From: Parietaria judaica
Lineage: Eukaryota; Streptophyta; Magnoliopsida; Rosales; Urticaceae
Assembly: GCA_954871525.1 (NCBI GenBank)
Contig: OX940866.1
Span: 11,369,001-11,433,000, forward strand
Direction: 5' to 3'
Length of the DNA: 64,000 nt
Shown here piece after piece: positions 12,261 through 22,315 of this stretch (positions are counted from its first letter, which is position 1; each line of letters opens with the position of its first letter). The notes beneath the pieces are model-generated. The model saw only the letters and a list, made by a program, of their open reading frames with translations, was not told the origin of the DNA and searched no databases. Both the position numbers and the translations under genes were made by a program.

Positions 12261-13130
12261 CCATCCAATAACGGATCTGAGTTGAAATTTCACTTTAATA
12301 CGAAAGTAGTCGCATATAATGTTGATGTCTTCATACGAGATGTCAATACGTTAATACCGCCGCTTACAATACATGAAAATAAAATAATGAATACTTCGGT
12401 TACAATACAAAACAACAAAATAATTAATAGTGTCTTCATCCGAGATGTCAATACTCGACTTCACCGCAAAATACCGGAGCCATCATGCTGCCCAAAAATA
12501 CGCTACACTCTACCGACTTGCTCGACCTTTAATAATAGCATATAATATATATACCACTACAGACAAAACAAAGTAATTTCGAATCGTTCAACGTCTCTCG
12601 TAATAAAGAGAAGCACGGGGCGAAAGAAAAGTTAAATACGCCAAAAAACTTTTGTCGTATATAATTTTGATTTCATTCCCCCGGTATTCCTCGTTATTGA
12701 GAGTTAAGGGGTCGGATTCATAAATTAATATTTTCTTAATATAATAAATGCTAATACTAAGGTTGAGCTGGAAAGTAAAGGACATCATATTTTTGGACGA
12801 CAGAATGGCTCGGGGTATTTAGGATCGAGCAAGAGATATACAAAACTGATGGTGACAATACTGTTACATCGTCTGCATGAATAAAAAAATTCAAAGAAAT
12901 GATGTTAAGGTCACGAAATAAATAATGTACATAAGGTAAAACTTTGTAGAGGTAAACAATATAAGTAAGTACCGGTATTCAAATTCGATGAAATCGGCGA
13001 CGGTGACGGGTTGAGCCACACGAGCATCTAGGAAGATTAAGCACAAGCATGGTGACCTGATCCCCAAAGACAAATCAGATCTGTAAGTTGCCCGACAAGC
13101 AACTCTTACGACTCTGATTGTGGTCCGACC
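12261..13130. other. Noncoding interior of the MULE
   Basis: No protein domain is recognised on either strand. Short repeats such as TTCATACGAGATGTCAATAC (12330) and a related copy near 12433 are present. It leads into the 356-bp tandem array. Confidence 0.45.
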
Positions 13131-14770
13131 CGTATTAAATGAACCTATGCGTATCAAATCGCGGGGGGTTGGACGCGTGGATGTAAATATTTCAATTAAA
13201 ATGTTTGGGAAAATCAGAAACACTCGCAACAGCTAGAAGTACTCCGTAGCTACCGCTACGCCAATCTGTTCGACCGCTACTGTTTCCCGATAGCGGTTTG
13301 CACGATCCTTCAACGAAAATTGAGGACGCATAAAAAAATTGATACGTGTTGATGTCCATATAATAATTACAAATAGAATGTATTTATTGCTTCGAAACTT
13401 TCACGCATGTTTGGTTAACCATCTTAATATCCTCGAGAGACACCACTAACTACTCAATTGGGGGAATAATTACTCATGACCACCGACCTGTATTAAATGA
13501 ACCTATGCGTATCAAATCGCGGGGGGTTGGACGCGTGGATGTAAATATTTCAATTAAAATGTTCGGGAAAATCCGAAACACTCGCAATCGCTAGAAGTAC
13601 TCTGTCACTACCGCTACGCCTATCTGTTCGACCGTTATTGTTTCCCGATAGCGGTGTGTACGATCCTTCAACGAAAATTGAGGACGTGTAACAAACTTGA
13701 TACGTGTTGATGTCCATATAATAATTACAAATAGAATATAATTATTGCTTCGAAACCTTCACGCATGTTTGGTTAACCATCTTAATGTCCTCGAGAGACA
13801 CCAACTACTGAATTGGGTGAACAATTACTCTTGACCACGGACCCGTATTAAATGAACCTATGCGTATCAAATCGCGGGGGGTTGGACGCGTGGATGTAAA
13901 TATTTCAATTAAAATATTAGGGAAAATCCTAAACACTCGCAACCGCTAGAAGTACTCCGTAGCTACCGCTACGCCTATCTGTTCGACCGCTATTGTTTCC
14001 CGATAGCGGTTTGCACGATCCTTCAACGAAAATTGAGGACGCGTAACAAAATTGATACGTGTTGATGTCCATATAATAATTACAAATAGAATTTAATCAT
14101 TGCTTCGAAACCTTCACGCATGTTTGGTTAACCATCTTAATGTCCTCAAGGGACACCAAACTACTCAATTGGGTGAACAATTACTCATGACCACCGATCC
14201 GTATTAAATGAACCTATGTGTATCAAATCTCGGGGGGTTGGACGCGTGGATTTAAATATTATAATTAAAATATACGGGAAAATCCGAAACACTCGCAACC
14301 ACTAGAAGTACTCCGTCGCTACCTCTATGCCTATCTGTTCGACCGCTACTGTTTCCCGATAGCGGTTTGCACGATCCTTCAACGAAATTTGAGGACGTGT
14401 AACAAAATTGATACGTGTTGATGTCCATATAATAATTACAAATAGAATGTAATTATTGCTTCGAAACTTTCACGCATGTTGGTTAACCATCTTAATGTCC
14501 TCGAGAGACACCACCAACTACTCAATTGGGTGAACAATTACTCATGACCACCAACCCGTATTAAATGAACCTATGCGTATCAAATCGTTGGGGGTTGGAC
14601 GCGTGGATGTAAATATTTCAATTAAAATGTTTAGGAAAATCCTAAACCTCGCAACCGCTAGAAGTACTCTGTTGCTACCGCTATGCCTATCTGTTCGACC
14701 GCTACTGTTTCCCGATAGCGGTTTGCACGATCCTTCAATGAAAATTGAGGACGCCTAACAAAATTGATAA
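13131..14770. repeat. 356-bp tandem repeat, about 4.6 copies
   Basis: TATTAAATGAACCTATG recurs at 13133, 13491, 13846, 14202 and 14559, giving periods of 358, 355, 356 and 357 bp. Each unit also carries CTACCGCTACGCC and, about 30 bp later, CCCGATAGCGGTTTGCAC, so each has one inverted pair of the element's motif. The last unit is cut short near 14770. Open frames crossing units are by-products of the repeat and match no protein. Copies are similar enough to suggest recent tandem duplication inside the transposon. Confidence 0.95.
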
Positions 14771-14897
14771 CTATTTCCTCTAAAATTACTCGTGTGTATC
14801 AAATTAATTGGACCTCTAGACGTAGTTCCTTTCTACCTCTAACTATTTCCTCTTACCGCTAATCTCCATGTAAGTACCAATATACCCTCACTAGTAC

Positions 14898-15560
14898 TAT
14901 AAAAGGGCAACGAAACAAACCCTAAAGTGCAATCTCAATTCACGCCGCTTTCCTGGACCACTTTGGAAAACCCTCATCCAAATCTTGTTTTGTCCGTAAC
15001 CGAAATCTAACATGTTTGAACTCAACCACCCAAGTCGTTCATGTTTGTCAACGCGCCCCCGTCTCCGTCATCGTCGTAAGCTTTCTTTAAAGCATTTCTT
15101 TATTCTCATATTTTTTTTAACAAAATAGCCGGATTCTAACTTCCTTGTTCATTTGTCTTCCGTATATCAGAGTACGACTTAACTGAGCCATTATGCTACC
15201 AAAAAAAATAGCTGCGACCCATGAAGAACAACCGACATGCCCATCGGGGAAGTACGAACATGTTATGCGTTGCTAGAGCGTCTTAGCCATCAATTCTGCC
15301 ATCAGGCTCGCAGCGGCACTGACAGACACAAGCCATTGAAATATGGAAATTTTCTCTATAGTTCAATGGCTTTCGTCTGTCCTTCGTTCAATTTCCTCGT
15401 CTTGCTTTTTTCAACCAGCGAGGACTTGTTGAAACCGGACTTGTTTCCACTTTTCTGACGGAGACGAATCTCGAGGAAGAGAGGTCCAGCCATCAATTCT
15501 TCACTGGATATTATAAGGCTTATCAAGCTCTCTCCTCCGGTTTTATACGAGTTGTTTTTA
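14898..15560 (+). other. Possible third gene remnant of the MULE, with TATA box
   Basis: A good TATA box (TATAAAAG, 14898-14905) is followed at 15193 by ATG and 27 codons, ended by a TAG. Further open stretches in shifted frames run to about 15560 before AT-rich sequence begins. No domain is recognised. VANDAL elements commonly carry a third gene besides the transposase and the DUF1985 gene, and the position between the two fits, but homology cannot be shown by eye. It could equally be a promoter with a decayed transcript. Confidence 0.25.
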
Positions 15561-15744
15561 TCCATGGTTGATCCCTATATCATCCCGTCCATCAGGGAAG
15601 TACGAAACTTGTATGCTTCGAGCGTGTCCTATGCATTTATATTTGTATTTTTTTTAATATATTTGTATTTTTATTGTTTAATAAAGAAAATTCAAAACAA
15701 TACAAATTATATTCCTGTATTTGTATTCCAATTAAATTATTACT

Positions 15745-16345
15745 TACACAGCGGCAAGTATCGATTTATATAGCGGCAAGTATCTATTTACATAGCGGTA
15801 ATCGTATGCTTAATACACAACGCGAATGATATTTACTAATTTTGTATTCTTTAATAAACAATAATCCAAACAATAGCGGTAAGTATCTATTATATAGCGG
15901 CAAGTATCTCTTCACATAACGGTATGTATGCATTTACATAGCGGTAATTGTATATTTACAAAGCGGTAAGAATGTCTTACGCATCGATAAGTGTCTATTT
16001 ACATAGCGGTAATCGTATTTTTAATACACAGCGCGAATGATATTTACTAATTTTGTATTCTTTAATAAGTAATAATCCAACAATAGCGGTAAGTATCTAT
16101 TATATAGCGGCAAGTATCTCTTCACATAGCGGTAAGTTTGTATTTACATAGCGGTAAGCATGTACTTACATAGCGGTAAGTATGTATTTACACAACGGTA
16201 AGTGTCTAGCGGGAAGTATCTATTTACAATGCGAATGATAGTTACTAATTTTGTATTCTTTAATAAGCAAAAATAAAAAATATACAAATTGTCTGCGTAG
16301 CGGTCATTGTTCTAATAACATAGCGGTCATTTTTTTAATAAATCG
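15745..16345 (+). repeat. Dense TAGCGGTAAGTATC minisatellite
   Basis: About twenty irregular 20-25-bp units of the form CATAGCGGTAAGTATCTATTTA, mostly in one orientation. A longer unit containing GCGAATGATATTTACTAATTTTGTATTC recurs three times (about 15820, 16030 and 16225). It lies just beyond the 3' end of the minus-strand Ulp1-like gene. This is the densest cluster of the element's motif. Confidence 0.9.
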
Positions 16346-16385
16346 TTTGCGTAAATTTCCGTGGCATATCTCATTCTGGCTCTCT

Positions 16386-19300
16386 CTACAAATTTGTCGC
16401 TGATAAGTTAAGTAGGTGGTTTACTATATCGAGCTCTATGAACTTCATGCAGAAGATCCCACAATCTCCAGTTCCTCCCGTTGGCGATCTATTTTGAGGG
16501 CAAGCCACCCGCCTCCATGTCCACTCTCTCCCTTTAAGATGATCAAAGTGATCAGCGAATGTCAAAATCCAAGGTAGAATGGTCTCGGAGCACGCATGAC
16601 TTCATCTATTTTCTTATCATTGGCGTATGTAATGGTGGAATCATACAGGACAAACTCCGCCTTCAATAAATCCGCCTTGCTTAAAATCCAGTGTTGTGAG
16701 TCAAGGTTTATCGGGAAGTAGAACCGCTCTTTATGCATCCATTCGCGTTCGTATTCCCTTTCATTAGCACCGTTGACCCATTGCATAGCTGCTATTACAA
16801 TATCTCCATCGTTCATTAAATATTTTGATTGACCCGTTAGAGCCCATATATTAATGTTATTCATGAACAACGTAGGGAGAGCGACGATTTTATCTGAATT
16901 CTGAATAGTCTCTGGAAGCTCAATCAGTCTTTTTGAGAGGCATTTAATGATTTCGTCTAGGTGCTGCAATTAATTGTAAATTGATTCAATATTATAATAG
17001 AAATAAATGATTAAATGATTAATATAATCCTTGAAGACTGATTACCTCATCGTCAAGCCATTCGGATCGGGTCATAAGGTTGTTCCACCATTCGTAGTCT
17101 CTTTTTTGCAGCAAGGATCTCTCACCACCCGTTACGTCTTTTTGGAACTTATTCCAAACACTCGAGAACTGATTGTAGGTATCAGCAAGACATATATCAA
17201 GCGGGTCGAAGGCGGGAGCCGCACTACAATTTCCCTGTGTGATCTGCAAGTAAACATATATTGTTACTTATGCATACCGTTATTCATAGTAACTAAATCA
17301 TACCGCTATTCATAGTAAATAAATAATACCGCTATTCATAGTAAATAAATAATACCGCTATTGTTAACTATGATAACCGCTATGCAAGATTTATTTTAAA
17401 ATATTCGTACCGCTCTAGAACCGCCAAGTTTGACGATCGCGTTGGCCGCTTCATTCTCCTCCTTACGCTTCTTCTCCTCCTTCTCCTTCTCATCCTCAAT
17501 CTTCCGCGCCTCCTCCTTCATCCGCTTCCTCTCCTCCCCAATCTTCCGCGCCTCCTCCTCATCCTCCTCCTCCTTCTTCTGTTTCCTCTCCTCCTCCTCC
17601 TCGATACCCTTCTTCTACACCTCTTCCTCCTCGACATGGTTTCCTTACTCCACCTCGTACAACTTCCCCACTTCGTGTGCATAGTCAAATGGATCGGTAT
17701 GATTCGACCTTTGCTCCGCTTCATTCTTCTCTCTCGCAACGTCGGCATTATACATATCTTGGTACTGAGAGTCCAATACTTTGCTTAAGTTCAAATATTG
17801 ATCGACGACGTATGCCGGCATTGTGCCGTCACTCGCAGACACCAGTGACAATTGAGCAACACCAACGTCTATTTCTTGAACTTGACGCAATCCTTCTGAT
17901 GAGCCCAGTTTTTCAATCGTCTCCTGCTCCCGAATGTTGTCATTCGTACTCGGGCGGGAATTCACATCCAGAGGTTCTATCTCAGTGTCAGACTGCTCTG
18001 AATCTGAGGCATCCCTCGATGATACTCGGTCTAAAGGCACCCCCGGTCACAAATATCTCTATAAGCACCTTGACGCTTCTGTTACTGCATCCTCCTCGTG
18101 GTCGAGATGGGAATGTTGTCCCTGACCAAGCAACATACTAGTGGCGTTGTGGTATAACCGACCTATCAAATCTACACAGTGCGATAAATTTTGTTGATCC
18201 GATGCTGAAGGAGAAGTGGTCGCCGTCTCATTTTCCCGTCGTTCAACCCTCCGACGCTTGTTCAGGGTTTTGTACGCCGAGACGGGAGCGGAGGAGTGGG
18301 TACTCTGCCTCCTTCTTGAGACTTGTGGTGGTGATGATCCACTATCGGACGTGCTTTGGCTCTCAACGTACCGTCGGTTGCGACGTGGGCGTCCAGACGG
18401 CGAAACAGGGCTCGATCTCTCACGTCCGCTTCGTTGGGACTTGGAAACCAACTTCTTCTTTCTTGGAGGGGGTGAAGGCGATTTACATTGCCTCCCTTGT
18501 TGTGTTCTCCGTACCGCTCTACGAGGAGGAGCATTCTCTTCCTCTCCCGACCGTTTTTCCCACGGAGGTGCCGGAGGGGGCGGCGTCTGAATGATCCGCT
18601 CACCTCTCTCCAAGAAATCCACGAGCGTTTCAAAATTTAAGTTTGGAGACTTTACACGCGGCGGGAGAGATTGAATGGACGACGTCGCTTCTTCCTCTGG
18701 TGTGGGAAAAAGCATACTCTTTTGTTCCTGTAATATAATATTGGATATCATTACTTAGTTACCGCCAGAGATGACTATAACCGCTATGTTACCGCTATCA
18801 TATCTGCTATACCGCTACAAACGACTATAACCTATATGTTACCGCTATGATATAATGGCATGCCACGTGTAGAACAATTGACCTCTGGATCACTTTTCTT
18901 TATAACGGGGGTGATATCTTCGAACTCCTTATGCTTTATCCCGATTGGCCTAGTGGTCCATCTGCACATACGAGGTGCGCCGGCGGGCGCTTCTCGAGGG
19001 TCAGCTAAGTACGCTGCCACCGCCGGCAAACACTCATACGTCAAAAACTACATGAAGTTTGAATGTTAATTTGAATCATGTGTAACAACCATCTATGCAG
19101 TGAAAATAAATAGATTCAAACACTTTACATATACCTGTATCGGGTGAACGAACCCCAAAATGGTCATTTCTAAACAATTTAGTTTTTTCTCGATGACGAG
19201 AAAATACTTATCCACTAGTTCCTTCGATAGCTTATGATGACGCTGCTTCATTGAGTACTCGAAGGAAACTCTCCCCCAAGGATAGCGAATGAAGAAAGCA

Positions 19301-20178
19301 ATGCCTTCTACCATTGCAAGCAGATCATCATCCGGCATCTGCGTCGGTCTGTCCTTGAAACAGACCACTCCGAAGACGATGCACAGGCAGGCCAAACGCT
19401 TCTTATCATCGCTGCCCAATGGTTTTTTTGTGAATATCCTTAAGTCGATCCTGAATATTCTTGACATTAATCCGTTTCTTCTCCGAAGGCCATAAGCATT
19501 TTTTGAAATCATTGTAGAACGCTCGTGACTGATCTTCGTTTTGAGGTAACTTTAGCATCGGGTGGCAATGGCGAATTCCTGAATGCTGTATCGCAGTGGG
19601 ACGTTGTTTACCAAGAACCACAGCTCACCTGCGTCCCTTTGTTCTGTCGTCATTCTCACCATCAAACTCCACAACAATTGGGCAACGTGCTCGTAGTGTG
19701 TCGGGACATCTAATAGATGCCCAAATTGTGTGTTCTGGAACCACTGAAGTTCATCCTCATTCAGTGCTCCTTTAATGATAGTCGTCACTGTGTCGAATTG
19801 AGTTTGCCTGGTGGTAAGCTTATTTTTGTAGTGTTCATTCTCCTGCAACTCAGTATGTAGAACTAACGGCTGCTGCAAATCGAATCAAGAATAAGATATT
19901 AAATCGAATCGAATCAAGAATAAACCGGTATAACTAGCGGTATAAATAACTAGCAGTAGTTACCCAAAACATAGCGGTATGGCTAGCGGTAATTTATCAA
20001 ACCATACCGAGAGTCGTCAAATCTTACTACATTCATCATCCCAGTATTCCTTTAAACCTTAAACTAGACCAAACCCTAAAATCCATGTACACTATGTAAA
20101 CCCTAACATCGATACAAGTTCAAAGTTCAAACAGTACCAGAAACATCGAAAAGTTTAAAAATAGACATTTACCTCCAT
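16386..20178 (-). pseudogene. DUF1985-Ulp1 cysteine protease pseudogene of the MULE
   Basis: The likely start is ATG at 20178, in a 6-base exon ending ATGGAG before GTAAAT, joined to coding sequence from 19872. The DUF1985 domain follows (about 19870-18840), with the blocks ELWFLVNNVPLRYSIQEFA, RLACLCIVFGVV and YPWGRVSFEYSM. Next come a long P/S/R-rich linker (18751-17645) and a Glu/Lys coiled-coil stretch (17645-17430). The C-terminal Ulp1 (C48) domain starts near 17249. Its catalytic elements are visible: His in QHWIL (about 16690), Asp in VLYDST (about 16640) and Cys in GTGDCGIFCMKF (about 16450). The family removes SUMO or similar conjugates; DUF1985 proteins of VANDAL MULEs act in anti-silencing. 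Frameshifts near 19580, 18050 and 16565 and stops near 17640 break it. Introns (19873-20172, about 18755-18830, 17250-17425) carry the AGCGGTA motif. Confidence 0.8.
17265..17425 (-). repeat. AGCGGTA motif cluster in Ulp1-like gene intron
   Basis: Six or so copies of TACCGCTATTCATAGTAAATAA-like units (AGCGGTA on the minus strand) fill this intron. Similar small clusters lie at 18755-18850 and 19930-20010, also in introns of the same gene. Confidence 0.85.
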
Positions 20179-20480
20179 TGAAGATGCTCAATATATGCCG
20201 GAGAACAACAAAAGACGATGATCGGTTCCGAAATATGCTTCATGTTTCCTGGTTGCACGGCTTGAACGGAAGAAGAAGATGGTCGTTTATGCAATAGTCG
20301 GAAGGAAAGACAAGAGAGGCACGAAAGTATGTCGTTGGTTGTTGGAAGGAGGTCGGAGGATGAATCGTCGATGGCGGTGGAAGGATCAAAGGGGGTCGGT
20401 TATGGAGGGAAAACGAGGGGAAGCTGAAGAGGTACATGTGAGAGAAAATAAGAAATAATATTATAAAATCTTACTGTATC

Positions 20481-21621
20481 AACCGCCGCAAAGGGTAAAT
20501 TCGAGATTTCGTAAAATACAGTGTAAACCAAAAGGGCAAAATCGCCATTCCAGGTTCTTTACATTTAAAAATAATGCGAAAAGGAAATAAGGGATTTAAA
20601 AATAAATGTAAAAGAAATAGCAGGTTATAACGAGGGTATGCAACGAAACGACGTCTAAGATAAGGTCTTTTAGCCAATTCTTTCGAATATGTTATACATA
20701 AGGATAATTGTGGCAAAAGTATCCTTAACTTATTCAAAAGTTGACTAATATTTTTTTATCTTTTTCTTTCACGTCAAACAATATACAATATACAAAAAGT
20801 GTCTTTCTTTAATACTCAATTTCATTCTTATGAGTTCTTTCCGTTAGATTCCCATTCATATACTCTTATATTGCTTTTATATGTGCGCGGTTCTTATCAC
20901 TTTCCGTTATATAAAATAAAGCATACATATTTTCAACAACAAAAAATAATATTTGGTTCTGTTTAAGTGAATTATGGTTCGTGATTAGAGCTTTGTTTAT
21001 TCTATGTTTTTATTCATTTACTTTGTGTTCATCGTATAGAGAGAGAGGCTCACGATACACCTGAATCACTTGAAACGCGACACGTGGAACTTAACGGAGT
21101 TATGATGTGAATCAGTCTTCTTGATCAACCCCGTTCCGTAGATTTGCAATGCAACTTTTAGATTTAATATTTTGATGTTTTATGGTAGAAGCGGAGAGAT
21201 CAAACCAACAGCTCACATTCAGATAAAGGGTTTTATTTAACTAGTGTTTTTAAGATTATTTAACACTTACATATTATTTTCGCACCGTCTCTTCTACAAA
21301 TAGTCTTTCTTATATGTCCATCGTTTACTTCTCAAATTAAATTTTCGTGGAAAATTGTTGAATGGTCTCTTTTGTTGCTATTATTCATTTAATTTATAAC
21401 AATACGCGTCTCAGGTTGTAACAAACAAAATCATATCTCTCTGTCTTTCTTTCTTTTTCTTTTTCTTTTTCTTTTTTTCATCCAAGAAAAAGGATATAAA
21501 GGCATTTGGATATTGGGGTCAAAATTGAGAGAATATCTCAATGTGATTCGATAAAGACTCTCACGTTATGCGATGCCCTTTCTCTAACTTTCAAGGGCCG
21601 AAAATGAAATCAAAGAATGAT
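20481..21621. other. Right MULE flank and intergenic sequence
   Basis: No gene is recognised. The AGCGGTA motif is absent from here on. Somewhere between about 20440 and 20800 the MULE must end, but no 9-bp duplication matching the left side was found. CT-rich tracts lie near 21440-21480. Confidence 0.45.
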
Positions 21622-21626
21622 TAAAC

Positions 21627-22278
21627 TGTTGGGTATCCCTCCTATTTGGAGGCCCAACAATGTGGGTTATTTTTGACCCATTGATTCATGTACCCGGCCC
21701 ATGAAGCCTAGGTCATAAATGACTTAGATGAGATGAAGAAATACAAGAGTGAAGGAGAGAGAGAAAACAAGAGAAAGAGAAAGAGAGTAAATTCGCGGTT
21801 TCCGCCCAGTTTCGTCGACCCTCAGGAAAATCGTCATTGCGCACTCGTTCACCGTTTGATCGTCGTGATTTTTGGACAGAACGTTCCTAAGACATAGAGG
21901 TACGTTCTGAACGGTGGAGATGTGGTTTGGATGTTTCTAGGTCGGTCTGAAGAGTGGAAACCAGAGGCTGTTTTGTGAGAACGTTTTTCACAAATTCTTC
22001 TCTTGCTTGTATGTTGTAATCCGAGATTGGTGTTCGATCTTGATGATGATGATGTATGCCTCTAGTTTTATCTAGGGAAGACTTCGTTTGTACCTCACTC
22101 TTGATTATAGTGGATTTTAAGCGGCCTACGGGTCCCGTGGTTTTTTACTCCGTTTTGGGGGTTTTTCCACGCTAAAATTGTCTCGTGTTCGTGGTTGTGT
22201 TTCGATTATTATCGCCTTCATATTTCAGCGGTTATTGGGAGATATTGAGATTCCGTTGCGTTGCGCTTTCTCCCAACA
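21627..22278 (+). repeat. 5' LTR of Copia element 1
   Basis: Starts TGTTGGGTAT and ends TCTCCCAACA. It is 652 bp and corresponds base for base, as far as can be seen, with 26348-26999. It should contain the element's promoter and polyadenylation signal; no specific TATA box was assigned. Confidence 0.97.
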
Positions 22279-22281
22279 AAG

Positions 22282-22293
22282 TGGTATCAGAGC
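22282..22293 (+). other. Primer-binding site (tRNA-iMet type)
   Basis: TGGTATCAGAGC lies three bases after the 5' LTR. It is complementary to the 3' end of plant initiator methionine tRNA, the usual Copia primer. Confidence 0.9.
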
Positions 22294-22315
22294 CGTGGTT
22301 TGATTTTGTGCGACT

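Larger units (their letters stand above)
9268..20480. mobile_element. Large decayed MULE carrying DUF1985-Ulp1 gene (KI/VANDAL-like)
   Basis: The region holds a Mutator-type transposase pseudogene on + (9801-11938) and, about 4.4 kb away, a DUF1985-Ulp1 protease pseudogene on - (16386-20178). It also holds many copies of AGCGGTA or its complement in all noncoding parts. MULEs with a ULP1-like passenger are known as Kaonashi (KI) MULEs, and DUF1985 genes occur in VANDAL MULEs. These lack long terminal inverted repeats, which fits the failure to find any here. Base composition is less AT-rich than the flanks. Both genes are broken by frameshifts and stops, so the copy looks dead. Element ends are approximate; the range covers only what the motif and genes support. 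Confidence 0.8.

Noticed and set aside
15800..16250. Telomere-like or centromere satellite interpretation of the TAGCGGTAAGTATC array
   Set aside because: The unit is not the TTTAGGG type, spacing is irregular, and the motif recurs throughout one transposon only.
17430..18141. Ser/Pro-rich plus-strand frames over 17430-18590
   Set aside because: They lie antisense to the linker and coiled-coil of the DUF1985-Ulp1 pseudogene, whose minus-strand reading makes domain sense.
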